A DNA stretch of 41,980 bases from Rugamonas fusca (lineage in GTDB: Bacteria > Pseudomonadota > Gammaproteobacteria > Burkholderiales > Burkholderiaceae_D): assembly GCF_014042365.1 (NCBI RefSeq), contig NZ_JACEZS010000036.1:1-41980 (forward strand). Reading direction: 5' to 3'. The position numbers and the translations under genes are program-made. This document shows positions 8,539 to 16,865 of this stretch, piece by piece. The notes under the pieces were generated by a model that made no database searches, was not told the DNA's origin, and saw only the letters and a program-made list of their open reading frames with translations. Numbering within the stretch: position 1 is the stretch's first letter; the number at the start of each line of letters is the position of its first letter.

Positions 8539-8544
8539 TATAAT
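8539..8544 (+). promoter_or_regulatory. -10 element for trhO
   Basis: A perfect TATAAT lies 33 bases upstream of the trhO ATG in an otherwise GC-rich 147-bp gap. No good -35 hexamer is seen at 17 bp. Confidence 0.5.
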
Positions 8545-8576
8545 ATCGGCTTTCCCGTTTTTCGCTGCCCACCACC

Positions 8577-9470
8577 ATGTCCGCTAATACCGCCTTACAA
8601 GCTGAAGCGCATGCCGCCGCCAACGCCGCCGCTGCCGCCTTCGTCAACATCGCCGCCTACAAGTTCATCACCTTCGACGACACGGAAGCGATGCGCCCCC
8701 AGTACCAGGATATCTGCCAGCGCCTGGGTCTGAAAGGCACCATCCTGCTGACCCCGGAAGGCATCAACATGTTCCTGTCCGGCACGGCCGCCAACATCGA
8801 GGCATACCTGGCCTGGGTGCGCGCCGACGCCCGCTTCGCCGACCTGGAAGTGAAATACAGCTATTCGGCCGAGCAGTCGCACAAGCGCATGCTGGTCAAG
8901 ATCAAGAGCGAAATCATCACCATGCGCATGCCGCTGATCAAGCCCGAAGAAGGCCGCGCGCCGTTCGTGGCAGCGGCCACGCTCAAGCGCTGGCTCGACA
9001 ACGGCGTGGACGACAACGGCCAGCCCGTCGTCATGGTCGACACCCGCAACGACTTCGAAGTGGACGTGGGCACCTTCAACAACACGGTCGATTACCGCAT
9101 CAAGAAGTTCACGGAATTCCCGCAAGTGATTGCCGAGCACAAGGACGACTTCGCCGGCAAGACCGTGGTCACCTTCTGCACCGGCGGCATCCGCTGTGAA
9201 AAGGCCGCCATCCACATGCAGAACATCGGCTACGACAACGTCTACCAGCTCGAAGGGGGCATCCTGAAGTATTTCGAGGAAGTGGGCGGCGAGCACTACA
9301 CGGGTGACTGCTTCGTCTTCGACTACCGCACGGCCTTGAACCCCAAGCTGGAACCGACGGAAACCGTGCAGTGCTTCAACTGCCGCGCCGTCGTCACGCC
9401 GCGCCAGCAGCTGTCGCCTGAGTACGTGTATGAGAAGTCGTGCCCTGCTTGCTACGGCAAGTCGCAGTAG
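8577..9470 (+). CDS. trhO: tRNA uridine(34) hydroxylase (rhodanese family, YceA)
   Basis: This 297-residue protein belongs to the TrhO/YceA (UPF0176) family. These enzymes hydroxylate U34 of certain tRNAs to ho5U as the first step of wobble-base modification to cmo5U or mcmo5U. An N-terminal domain (GTILLTPEGINMFLSG, ~60-75) precedes a rhodanese domain with VMVDTRNDFEVDVGTF. The active-site loop FCTGGIRCEK places the catalytic Cys near residue 201. The C-terminal Cys pairs (CFNC, SCPACYG) fit the zinc-binding tail of longer family members. The initial 25 residues are Ala-rich, so a later start is possible, but ATG 8577 follows the promoter well. Confidence 0.93.
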   Translation: MSANTALQAEAHAAANAAAAAFVNIAAYKFITFDDTEAMRPQYQDICQRLGLKGTILLTPEGINMFLSGTAANIEAYLAWVRADARFADLEVKYSYSAEQSHKRMLVKIKSEIITMRMPLIKPEEGRAPFVAAATLKRWLDNGVDDNGQPVVMVDTRNDFEVDVGTFNNTVDYRIKKFTEFPQVIAEHKDDFAGKTVVTFCTGGIRCEKAAIHMQNIGYDNVYQLEGGILKYFEEVGGEHYTGDCFVFDYRTALNPKLEPTETVQCFNCRAVVTPRQQLSPEYVYEKSCPACYGKSQ

Positions 9471-9494
9471 GACCAAAGTAGCAGCAAAGTAGCA

Positions 9495-9544
9495 GGGTCA
9501 GGTCCGGCATCACGCCAAAATGGCCGATTGCCGGACCTGACCCC
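9495..9544. repeat. REP-like palindrome
   Basis: The head GGGTCAGGTCCGGCA is paired with the tail TGCCGGACCTGACCC around a less conserved middle. It lies between the convergent trhO and the secretion operon, where it may serve as a terminator or RNA stabiliser. Confidence 0.85.
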
Positions 9545-9561
9545 GCTGTTGACCCCGCCGT

Positions 9562-9765
9562 TTATTGATGCGTGCGGGGCAGCAGCTCCCGCAAGGCCGC
9601 CTCGTAGGCGTTGCGGGCCGTCTGGAACACGGCCAGCTTCGAGTGCAACTCCGTCATCTGGGCGTCGACGAAGCGCAGGCTGGTCACCTGCTCGCGCGCC
9701 GCCGCGCTCAGCTCACTCACGCGGTAGCTGACGCCATCAACCGTCACTTCCTCTTCCTCATGCAT
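9562..9765 (-). CDS. Small DUF6447-like protein at the end of the secretion operon
   Basis: The protein is 67 residues from ATG 9765, which has GGGAG 8 bases upstream. An in-frame ATG at 9780 lacks a good site. It begins MHEEEEVTVDGVSYRVSEL, then has a helical segment (residues 29-58) LRFVDAQMTEL...TARNAYEAAL. The same segment occurs at residues 27-55 of the ATP-grasp protein encoded at 15443-16813, with 12 of 29 positions identical. It resembles small proteins I remember as DUF6447. Function is unknown. Its position directly after tolC (20 bp) suggests a role in secretion or modification of the exported proteins. Confidence 0.7.
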   Translation of the reverse strand: MHEEEEVTVDGVSYRVSELSAAAREQVTSLRFVDAQMTELHSKLAVFQTARNAYEAALRELLPRTHQ

Positions 9766-9785
9766 CGCGCGCGCTCCCATCCGGC

Positions 9786-11141
9786 TCAGTGGAAATAACT
9801 GGCCGCGTCGCGCACGTCGTCGGCGCCCAGCGTGCCGGCCGCCGCCCGCAGGCGCAGCAGCGATTGCAGATAGGTGTAACGCGCCTGCGCCAGGTCGCGC
9901 TTGCTGGTGTAGAGCTGCTGCTGGGCGTTGAGCAGATCGAGGTTGATGCGCACCCCGCCCTTGATGCTTTGCTCGGTGGCCTTGACCAGCAATTGCGCCG
10001 ATTCCACGGCGCGGTCCAGCGCGGCGATGCGGGCCATGCCGCTGTTGACCAGTCCGAACTGCTTGCCCACTTCCACCATCACCTTGGCCGTGCGCAGGTC
10101 CAGCTCGGCGCGCGCTTTTTCCAGCCCGGCCGCCGCCTGGCGCGTGGACGCGCTGACCGCGCCACCCGAATACAGCGGAATGTTGATCTGCACGCCGATG
10201 CTGCGCGAGGTGGCATCCTGGTTCAGCGTGGTCAGGGTGTCGGACTTGGTCTTGCTCAGGCTGCTGACCAGGTCGATGCGCGGCGTGTGGCCGGCGCGAT
10301 TCTTGTTCACTTCCTGCACGCTGGCCTCGATCGCGTAGCGCTGCGCCTGCAAGTCGGGATTGTGGGCCAGCGCCAGTTCCTTCCAGTCGGCCAGCGTGGC
10401 CGGTTGCAAGGGCTTTACATGGAAGCTGTCACCGAGCATCTCCACCGACGGCACAGCTTCGCCCACGATGGACACCAGCGCGGCCATCGACGATTGCTGG
10501 TTGTCCAGCGATTCGATCAGCTGCGCTTCCGACAGCTGCAGCCGGGCCTGGGTTTCCAGCATGTCGGTACGGGTACCCTCGCCTTTGGCGAACAGGCGTT
10601 CATTGGTCCGGTACTGCTCCTGCTGGGCGTCGCGCTGGGCGCGCGCCAGGGCCACCTGCTCGGCGCTCAGGGCGGCGTCGAAATAGGTGCCCGCCAGCCG
10701 CACCACCAGTTCCTGCCCCGCGCTGGAAAACTGCGAGGCGGCGTACTGGCTTTGCGCCACGCCCTGCTTGTAGCGGGCCAGCGCGTCCAGGCTGAACAGC
10801 ACCTGGCGCAGCTGCAGCGCGTCGGCATGGCTGTAGTACACCGGGTGCGTGGTGGTGATCTGGCCGAACACATTGGGCGCCGTCAGGTCGGCCCGGATCT
10901 TGTTGGCCGAATAACTGGCCGACAGCTGCGGCAGCAGGCCGCTGCGCCCCAGCGCCTTGTATTCGGCGCCGGCCAGGCTGTCCTGGTAGGCTTCGCGGTA
11001 GGCCGGGTCGTTGTGCAGGGCCGCGTCGTAGGCTTGCTGCAAATTCATCGCGTGGGCGCCGCCGCCCTGCAGCAGCAGCGCGCCGCAGATGGCCCGCAGC
11101 ATCGTTGTCAGCCGCGGCCGGGTCTGGATTCGGTTCAGCAC
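9786..11141 (-). CDS. TolC-family outer-membrane channel of a type I secretion system
   Basis: The protein is 451 residues. The start is GTG 11141, directly after the hlyD stop (TAAGTG), with GGAGGA four bases upstream. A hydrophobic segment, MLRAICGALLLQGGGAHA (residues 14-31), fits a signal peptide. The mature protein has the two-fold TolC repeat: LQQAYDAALHNDPAY at the first helix, LARAQRDAQQEQYRTNERLFAKGEGTRTD split over the inner helices, and KATEQSIKGGVRINLDLLNAQ in the second half. It forms the trimeric outer-membrane tunnel that docks on the HlyD/ABC complex and exports unfolded RTX-type substrates. The probable substrates are the two RsaA-like proteins nearby. Confidence 0.93.
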   Translation of the reverse strand: MLNRIQTRPRLTTMLRAICGALLLQGGGAHAMNLQQAYDAALHNDPAYREAYQDSLAGAEYKALGRSGLLPQLSASYSANKIRADLTAPNVFGQITTTHPVYYSHADALQLRQVLFSLDALARYKQGVAQSQYAASQFSSAGQELVVRLAGTYFDAALSAEQVALARAQRDAQQEQYRTNERLFAKGEGTRTDMLETQARLQLSEAQLIESLDNQQSSMAALVSIVGEAVPSVEMLGDSFHVKPLQPATLADWKELALAHNPDLQAQRYAIEASVQEVNKNRAGHTPRIDLVSSLSKTKSDTLTTLNQDATSRSIGVQINIPLYSGGAVSASTRQAAAGLEKARAELDLRTAKVMVEVGKQFGLVNSGMARIAALDRAVESAQLLVKATEQSIKGGVRINLDLLNAQQQLYTSKRDLAQARYTYLQSLLRLRAAAGTLGADDVRDAASYFH

Positions 11142-12509
11142 TTATTCCTCCGTCAGCGAGGTCTTGGCGCGGTCGAAGACCGGCTTGAGCAGGTAGCTCA
11201 TCATGCTGCGCTCGCCCGTCTTGACGAACAGTTCCACCGGCATGCCGGGCTGTATATCGAGCTTGTGGGTGGCGATCAGTTTCAGGCCGGCCGGCGTGAC
11301 CTTGGCGCGGATCTTGTAGTACGGGTTGCCGGTACGCTCGTCCACCGTGCGGTCGGCCGACACCTGGGTCACCACGCCGGGAATGTGGGGCGTGCTGTTG
11401 GTGTTGAAGGCCGAGAAGATCAGTTCAGCCGGCAAGCCCACCCGCACCTTGTCGATCAGGTTCACGGCCACCTGCGCCTCCACGATCATGGGGTCATCGG
11501 TCGGCACCAGGTCCATCATGCGGAAGCCGGCCGGGATCACACCGCCCTTGGTGAACACATTCAAGCCCACCACCACGCCGTCGGCCGGCGCCTTGACTTC
11601 GACATTGCCCAGTTCGTACTTCTGCGCCGCCAGTTTGCTCTCGTTGATTTCACGGTCGCGCTGCACGTCGGCCAGTTGCGTCTCGACTTCCTTCTGGTAT
11701 TCCTGCGCGCGCTGGTTGCGGCGCTGGCCCACCTCGGCGATCTGGCGCTGGGTGCGGCCGATGGTGCCGATATCCTCGGCGATCGAGCCCACCAGTTGCG
11801 CATAGCTGCGTTCGCCATCGAGCAGGCGGCTGCGCGGCACATAGCCGTCCTTGGCCAGGTCACGCAGGTTGTCGAGCTGCTCCTTGAGGAACTTGAGCTG
11901 CTCCTTCTTGCTGTCGCGCGATTGCTCCAGGCCGCTCAACTGGCTTTTCAGGCCGGCCACGTTCTCGTCGAACGAGGCCAGTTCGCTGCGGATGGCCATC
12001 TGGCGCGAAGCGATCAGCTGGCTTTGCAGCGCCATCGCGCTGGCCAGTTGCGGCTCGTTGCGTGCGGCCAGCAGGTCGGCCGGGAAGGTGATGGTCGATT
12101 TGCCGGCGTGCTCAGCCTGCAGGCGCGCCTCGGCGGCGCGGGCCGTCAGGTACTGGGCGCGCACCACTTCATACTGGGCCTTGGGCTGCACATCGTTCAT
12201 GCGCACCAGCGTCTGGCCCGCCTTGACCACGTCGCCATCCTTGACCAGGATTTCGTCCACCGTGCCCCCTGGCTGGTACTGGACCGCCTTGCGGTTGCTT
12301 TCCTTGGCCACCGTGCCGCTGACGGGTACGCCCTTGTCGAGCGGCGCGAAGATGGCCCACAGCAGGAAGCCGCCCACGCCCAGCAGCACGATCAGCCAGC
12401 CCAGCTTGCTGTACGCGCGCTCGTCGGTATTGACCGTCAGTGGCGTGACATCGTGCGCGATGACTTCGGTGGCCTCGGCCTTGTCTTTCAGTAGGTTCTT
12501 CATGCTCAT
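11142..12509 (-). CDS. HlyD-family periplasmic adaptor of a type I secretion system
   Basis: The protein is 455 residues with one N-terminal transmembrane helix (GWLIVLLGVGGFLLWAIFA, about 39-57). A lipoyl half motif follows (GGTVDEILVKDGDVVKAGQ), then a long coiled-coil hairpin (about 110-270), the second lipoyl half (KAPADGVVVGLNV) and the beta-barrel end with DIQPGMPVELFVKTGERS. The start ATG 12509 overlaps the ABC gene stop (ATGA) and has AAGGA six bases upstream. ATG 12503 is an alternative. It is the PrtE/RsaE-type adaptor bridging the inner-membrane ABC protein and TolC. Confidence 0.95.
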   Translation of the reverse strand: MSMKNLLKDKAEATEVIAHDVTPLTVNTDERAYSKLGWLIVLLGVGGFLLWAIFAPLDKGVPVSGTVAKESNRKAVQYQPGGTVDEILVKDGDVVKAGQTLVRMNDVQPKAQYEVVRAQYLTARAAEARLQAEHAGKSTITFPADLLAARNEPQLASAMALQSQLIASRQMAIRSELASFDENVAGLKSQLSGLEQSRDSKKEQLKFLKEQLDNLRDLAKDGYVPRSRLLDGERSYAQLVGSIAEDIGTIGRTQRQIAEVGQRRNQRAQEYQKEVETQLADVQRDREINESKLAAQKYELGNVEVKAPADGVVVGLNVFTKGGVIPAGFRMMDLVPTDDPMIVEAQVAVNLIDKVRVGLPAELIFSAFNTNSTPHIPGVVTQVSADRTVDERTGNPYYKIRAKVTPAGLKLIATHKLDIQPGMPVELFVKTGERSMMSYLLKPVFDRAKTSLTEE

Positions 12510-14374
12510 TCCTGTTCCTTCACTACGTCGGCGGCCGCTTGCGCACCGCCCGCCTCTGCCACGCGCGCCGCCTGGGCCGCCTGGGCCTGGCCCGCTTGCT
12601 GCTGGGCCAGCGCCAGTTGCGCCTGCGCTTCCGCCTGCGCCTGCTGCTGGGCCTGTTGCTGGGCCTGTTGCTGGGCCTGCAGCGCGCGCTGTGTGTTTTC
12701 CTGCAACGCGGCCAGTACCTGTTTGGTCGGGCCGAACATTTCCAGCACGCCTTCGCGCAGCAACAGCAACTTGTTGGTCACGCCGATCACGCTGGTACGA
12801 TGGGTGATCAGCACGATGGTCTTGCCACGCTGGCGCAGATCGTTGATGGCTTGCACCAGCGCCTGTTCGCCCACGTCGTCCAGGTTGGAATTGGGTTCAT
12901 CGAGCACGATCAGGGCCGGGTCGCCGTACATGGCGCGGGCCAGGCCCAGGCGCTGCCGCTGGCCGCCCGACAGACCGGCGCCGCCGTCGCCCAGCAGGGT
13001 GTCGTAGCCCTTGGGCAGGTGCAAAATCATCTCGTGGATGCCGGCCCGCTTGGCCGCCTGCACCACCTTGTCCGCGTCGATATCGCCAAAGCGCGCGATG
13101 TTCTCGCTGACGGAACCGCCAAACAGTTCGATGTCCTGTGGCAGGTAGCCGATATGGGGCCCCAGCTCGCCCTTGTTCCACTGGAAGATGTCGGCGCCGT
13201 CCAGGCGCACCTTGCCCATCATGGCCGGCCACACGCCCACCAGCAGGCGCGCCAGCGTCGACTTGCCCGAACCGCTCGGGCCGATCACGCCCAGCACGTC
13301 GCCCGGCGCGATGGCGAAGTTCACGCCTTTCAGCACGGCCGTCTGGGTGCCCGGTGGCGCGGCCGTCACCGTCTCCACGCTCAGTTGCCCCTGGGGCACG
13401 GGCAATGGCATGCCGGCCGAACGCTCCGGATTGGTCTCCAGCAGATTGGTCAGGCGCTCGTAGGCGCTGCGGGTGCTGCTCCAGCTTTTCCACACGCCGA
13501 TCACCTGCTGCACCGGCGCCAGCGCGCGGCCCACCAGGATCGAGGCGGCGATCATCATGCCCGAACTGATCTTGCCTTCAATCACCAGCATGGCGCCAAA
13601 ACCCAGCACCAGCGACTGCAGCGACACTTGCACGAACTTGGTCACGGCGCCCACCATGCCCGCCTTCTCGCTGGCCTCGGCCTGCAGGTGCAGGAAGCGG
13701 CCATGCAATTTGAACCAGCGCCCCATCAGGTTGGGCAGCATGCCCATCGATTCGATCACTTCCGCGTTGCGCAGGTTGTTGGTGGCCAGATTGGACGAGG
13801 CGATGGCCATGGTGTTCGCTTCGGCCAGCGGCTTGTGCGACACCCTTTCGTTCACGTAGGCCAGCAGCACCAGCAAGGCCGTACCGCACAGGGAGAACAC
13901 GCCCAGCGATGGCTCGAACAGGAAAATCACGATCAGGTAGACGGGGAACCAGGGCGCGTCGAAGAACGCGAACAGGGCGTTACCGGTCAGGAACTGGCGG
14001 ATATTGGTCAGGTCCTGCAGCGCCTGGCCCGCGTTGCCGCCGGCGCGCTTCAGGTTTTGCTCGAACGCGGCCGTGTAGACGCGCTTGTTGAGCTGCATGT
14101 CGAAGCGCGCGCCCACGCGCACCAGCACGAAGCTGCGCACCATTTCCAGCGCACTCATGGCCAGGTAGGCGCCCAGCATGATCAGCGTCAGCATCAGCAG
14201 CGTGATCTCGTTGCGGCTGGCCAGCACCCGGTCATACACCTGCAGCATGTACAGCGATGGCACCAGCATCAACAGGTTGGTGATCGCGCTGAACGTGCCC
14301 ACCGTGTAGAAGGTGCGCCTAAAACCCTGCAGCACCTGCTGGATTTCATTTTGAGGATTGAGAAGTTTTTTCAT
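12506..14374 (-). CDS. Type I secretion ABC transporter (PrtD/RsaD type)
   Basis: The protein is 622 residues from ATG 14374 (MKKLLNPQNEIQQ). A 6-helix ABC exporter domain starts with TNLLMLVPSLYMLQVYDRVL, a hallmark of PrtD/HasD-type secretion ATPases. No C39 peptidase domain is present, so substrates carry C-terminal signals. The nucleotide-binding domain has Walker A GPSGSGKST, the Q-loop YLPQD, the signature LSGGQRQR and Walker B LIVLDEP. The C-terminus carries an unusual ~65-residue Gln/Ala-rich tail with QAQQ repeats. An in-frame GTG at 14425 is less likely because it would add residues before the family start. A CRP-type promoter lies about 90-135 bp upstream. Confidence 0.95.
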   Translation of the reverse strand: MKKLLNPQNEIQQVLQGFRRTFYTVGTFSAITNLLMLVPSLYMLQVYDRVLASRNEITLLMLTLIMLGAYLAMSALEMVRSFVLVRVGARFDMQLNKRVYTAAFEQNLKRAGGNAGQALQDLTNIRQFLTGNALFAFFDAPWFPVYLIVIFLFEPSLGVFSLCGTALLVLLAYVNERVSHKPLAEANTMAIASSNLATNNLRNAEVIESMGMLPNLMGRWFKLHGRFLHLQAEASEKAGMVGAVTKFVQVSLQSLVLGFGAMLVIEGKISSGMMIAASILVGRALAPVQQVIGVWKSWSSTRSAYERLTNLLETNPERSAGMPLPVPQGQLSVETVTAAPPGTQTAVLKGVNFAIAPGDVLGVIGPSGSGKSTLARLLVGVWPAMMGKVRLDGADIFQWNKGELGPHIGYLPQDIELFGGSVSENIARFGDIDADKVVQAAKRAGIHEMILHLPKGYDTLLGDGGAGLSGGQRQRLGLARAMYGDPALIVLDEPNSNLDDVGEQALVQAINDLRQRGKTIVLITHRTSVIGVTNKLLLLREGVLEMFGPTKQVLAALQENTQRALQAQQQAQQQAQQQAQAEAQAQLALAQQQAGQAQAAQAARVAEAGGAQAAADVVKEQE

Positions 14375-14469
14375 GGGGTCACTTGTGCTGGTCACGGTGA
14401 TGAAGCTGGGGATGGCCCATCGCACATCGCCGAAATCTTATACGTCGGGAAATTCACGTCTGGCGAGAG

Positions 14470-14510
14470 ATTATAGACCAAAGCCACCGCGAAATGTGAT
14501 GCTCGTCACA
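14470..14510 (-). promoter_or_regulatory. CRP box plus -10 for the secretion operon
   Basis: TGTGATGCTCGTCACA at 14495-14510 matches the CRP consensus TGTGA-N6-TCACA perfectly. On the minus strand a perfect TATAAT follows at 14475-14470, with 19 bases between. That puts the box centre about 40 bases upstream of the expected transcript start, close to the class II (-41.5) position. There is no recognisable -35, as expected for an activator-dependent promoter. Confidence 0.7.
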
Positions 14511-14594
14511 TTTTTTACATGACAGGACAGAAAATCGCGCGCCGCGCGTCCGTCACGCAATCTGTCGCGCTATCTGCTGCCGACACAGATGGAT

Positions 14595-15101
14595 TCAATG
14601 GGCGCTAAGGTTGGCCAACGGCAAAAATAATGTCCGGCGCGACTGGGAAAACGCGATGAATCCATGGTGGCGGTAAAACGCGGCTGCCGCCTCATCCTTG
14701 GCGTCGACCAGCAACGCAAATGCGGCGATCTCGGCACGTTGCGTGCGATCTATCGCGTCGGGCAACAACGCTCCGCCCAAGCCCCGCCCCTTGAATCTCC
14801 GGTCAACGGCCAGGCGCCCTAAGCGCACAGCGGGCACAGCGGGCACAGCAGGATAACGTGGCAATTTTCGGGCAAGCTCAGCTGGCAGTTGGTTCAATGC
14901 GATACTGGCGGCCGCCAGTGTGTAGTACGCGGCGATGTGATGTTGATCCGTCAGAGCAACAAAACATGCGGCGATATGACGACGCACATCCTGCATGACT
15001 TGTTCGCGCAAGTAGCGATCCAGCGGCGCCGCGCCACAGTCGAATACTGCACGGTCATGTGCGGCGCCCAGCGGTTCAAGCCGGAATGCCGCGCGCGTCA
15101 T
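14595..15101 (-). CDS. GNAT acetyltransferase toxin (TacT-like)
   Basis: The protein is 168 residues with a GNAT fold. FDCGAAPLDRYLR near the N-terminus and AYYTLAAASI are typical of TacT/AtaT-type toxins, which acetylate the amino acid on charged tRNA. The acetyl-CoA loop is RFKGRGLGGALL, and the likely catalytic Tyr is in AFYRHHGF. The start overlaps the antitoxin stop (ATGA, 15098-15101), so the pair is one operon. A 9-bp unit is repeated (about 14826-14851), giving PAV-PAV-PAV just before the conserved RLGRLAVD. Family members usually have a single such proline turn, so copy number here may vary. Confidence 0.88.
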   Translation of the reverse strand: MTRAAFRLEPLGAAHDRAVFDCGAAPLDRYLREQVMQDVRRHIAACFVALTDQHHIAAYYTLAAASIALNQLPAELARKLPRYPAVPAVPAVRLGRLAVDRRFKGRGLGGALLPDAIDRTQRAEIAAFALLVDAKDEAAAAFYRHHGFIAFSQSRRTLFLPLANLSAH

Positions 15102-15379
15102 TGTGTGCGCAACAGCTTCTTGCGTCGCGCGTAGGCACGTTTCAAGGCGGGCGCCGGCTCAGGCGGGGACAGCATCGCCTGCGCAAAGCACTGCTGGTCA
15201 GCCAAGGACAAGCGCACGACTTCAGCCTGTTCAATGGCCCGCTGCGCGGCGTCCTGCACCGCCGCGATCACAAAATCCGTCACGCTCCGTCCTTGCAGTT
15301 GGGCGGCACGTTTGAGCATGGCGTGCAGGTCCGCGCTGATGCTTGCCTCGAGCCGGGCAGTGGCGATGGTATCCGACAT
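15098..15379 (-). CDS. DUF1778 (TacA-like) RHH antitoxin
   Basis: The protein is 93 residues from ATG 15379 (MSDTIATARLEASIS). An N-terminal ribbon-helix-helix precedes AAQLQGRSVTDFVIAAVQDAA, the DUF1778 core. The basic C-terminal tail (KRAYARRKKLLRTQ) wraps the toxin in related pairs. GGGGGA lies upstream of the start, and ATG 15394 is also possible. The longer in-frame start at 15412 is rejected because those codons form part of the operator dyad. It neutralises the GNAT toxin and should repress the operon. Confidence 0.88.
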   Translation of the reverse strand: MSDTIATARLEASISADLHAMLKRAAQLQGRSVTDFVIAAVQDAAQRAIEQAEVVRLSLADQQCFAQAMLSPPEPAPALKRAYARRKKLLRTQ

Positions 15380-15391
15380 AGTGTAGTCCCC

Positions 15392-15437
15392 CATGGCGAC
15401 ATGGTACGGCATATCACCGTATCATTCCGTCGCCATG
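15392..15437 (-). promoter_or_regulatory. Nested dyad operator of the GNAT/DUF1778 pair
   Basis: The outer arms CATGGCGAC (15392-15400) and GTCGCCATG (15429-15437) are perfect. Inner arms ATGGTACGG and CCGTATCAT match with one mismatch. The dyad fills most of the gap between the ATP-grasp stop and the antitoxin start, which is the expected place for cooperative RHH repressor binding. Confidence 0.6.
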
Positions 15438-15442
15438 ATCGC

Positions 15443-16813
15443 CTAGGTGAACCGCAAGCCGCGGCGGATGCAATCCATTTTTTCCTCCAGCAGGACCGGA
15501 TCGTAAATGGTGTGGCGGGCGTTGCGCTTGAAATCGAGCAGGTGCAGGATGGCTTCCTGGGTGCGCCCCTCGTTGAGCAGCTTGGCCAGATGGTTGGGGA
15601 AATATTCCACTTCCCAGCAATCGACGGCCGCGTAATCGGCCTCGGGCACCTCCACGTCTGCGTCATCGCCGGCCAGGAAGGCCCGGAACGCCGCCACGAT
15701 ATCATGGCCGAACCAGCGGGTGCAGCTCACCCACTTGGTGGGCCGGGGATCGGCCTCGATCAGGTAGCAGCGCTGGCTGTCGCGCTCGCGCAGGATCGAA
15801 ATGTTGGCGAAGCCATGCAAGGTGGCGGCCTGCCCCAGCCGGCGCAGCAGCGCGCCGATCGGTTCATCATTGGGGAAATAGCGCCGTTTGGTCGAAGGCC
15901 CCAGCGTCGGCTCCACGTCCACCGCGCATGCGTATTGCAGCAACTTGCCGCGCTTGAACAAGGCGTCCATGCTGAGCAGCTCGCCATCGATGAATTGCTG
16001 GACCAGCAGCGGCTCCGCGTAATCGTACGCGGCCATGCATTGCGCGTACGCCGGCGCGTCCCGGAAGATGCGCACGCCGGCGCCGCCATTGGAATAGTTT
16101 TCCTTCACCACCACCGGCAATCCCAGCGACTGCAACGCGGCCGGCGCTTCGGCCGCCCGCGTGACCACTTCGAACCGGGGACTGGACACGCCGTGGTCGC
16201 GGCACAGCGCCGCGAAGCCTGCCTTGCCCAGCATGGGCAGCGCGGCGTGGTCCAGGATAGGCAACAGGGGCCACAAATCCTCCAGGCGATCGCGGTAGAT
16301 CCGCCACAGGATGGGATCATCGCCGATCAGGATGTACTGGTACGACCGCTGCCCCGCCAGCGCGCGCAACGCGGCCAGCAAGGTGTCCAGTGTCGGCCCC
16401 GAATCGAACCAGCGATCATGGAAACTATTCTTGATGGCCGCATTGTTGTGCGGGCACAGCACGTGAACCTGGCAGCCCGCCTGCTTGGCCAGCCAGGCCA
16501 TTTCGGCCAGCGTGCTCCAATCGTGCGTGACAAGCAACACCTTGGGCGCCTGCGGCGGCGCGGCGGTGGCTGGCGCCTCGCTCAGCGGCTGCGGCACGGC
16601 CGGCGCGGCACCGGCGTGCCCGGCGGGGACAGCGATGCCCAGCGCGGTAAGCCGTTCGCCATAAGCATGGCGGGCGGTGCGCAGGATGGCGGCCTGGTGT
16701 TCCAGGCGCCGCAACTCGGCATCGACGAATTGCACGCTGCGCAGTAACGCCGCGCCGTCGTCCGGCAGGGTGGTGGATTGGGTGGCGCCGGACGGCTGAT
16801 CGGTTTTCGGCAT
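15443..16813 (-). CDS. ATP-grasp domain protein with DUF6447-like N-terminal segment
   Basis: The protein is 456 residues. Residues 24-55 (SVQFVDAELRRLEHQAAIL, then TARHAYGERL) match the small protein at the end of the secretion operon. An Ala/Pro-rich linker (60-90) follows. The rest is an ATP-grasp ligase: a pre-ATP-grasp Rossmann part (KVLLVTHDWSTLAEMAWLAKQ), LPVVVKENYSNGGAGVRIF as the ATP-binding loop, LLVQQFIDGELLSMDALF, and a metal-binding end with YLIEADPRPTKWV. ATP-grasp enzymes join a carboxylate to an amine, thiol or hydroxyl, or modify peptides. The substrate is unknown. No clear ribosome binding site precedes ATG 16813. It lies between the toxin pair and the S-layer-like genes. 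Confidence 0.8.
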   Translation of the reverse strand: MPKTDQPSGATQSTTLPDDGAALLRSVQFVDAELRRLEHQAAILRTARHAYGERLTALGIAVPAGHAGAAPAVPQPLSEAPATAAPPQAPKVLLVTHDWSTLAEMAWLAKQAGCQVHVLCPHNNAAIKNSFHDRWFDSGPTLDTLLAALRALAGQRSYQYILIGDDPILWRIYRDRLEDLWPLLPILDHAALPMLGKAGFAALCRDHGVSSPRFEVVTRAAEAPAALQSLGLPVVVKENYSNGGAGVRIFRDAPAYAQCMAAYDYAEPLLVQQFIDGELLSMDALFKRGKLLQYACAVDVEPTLGPSTKRRYFPNDEPIGALLRRLGQAATLHGFANISILRERDSQRCYLIEADPRPTKWVSCTRWFGHDIVAAFRAFLAGDDADVEVPEADYAAVDCWEVEYFPNHLAKLLNEGRTQEAILHLLDFKRNARHTIYDPVLLEEKMDCIRRGLRFT

Positions 16814-16865
16814 GACAGCGGGTGGTACTGGACGGGGTGGTAAACGATAGACGGTATCACAAAGC

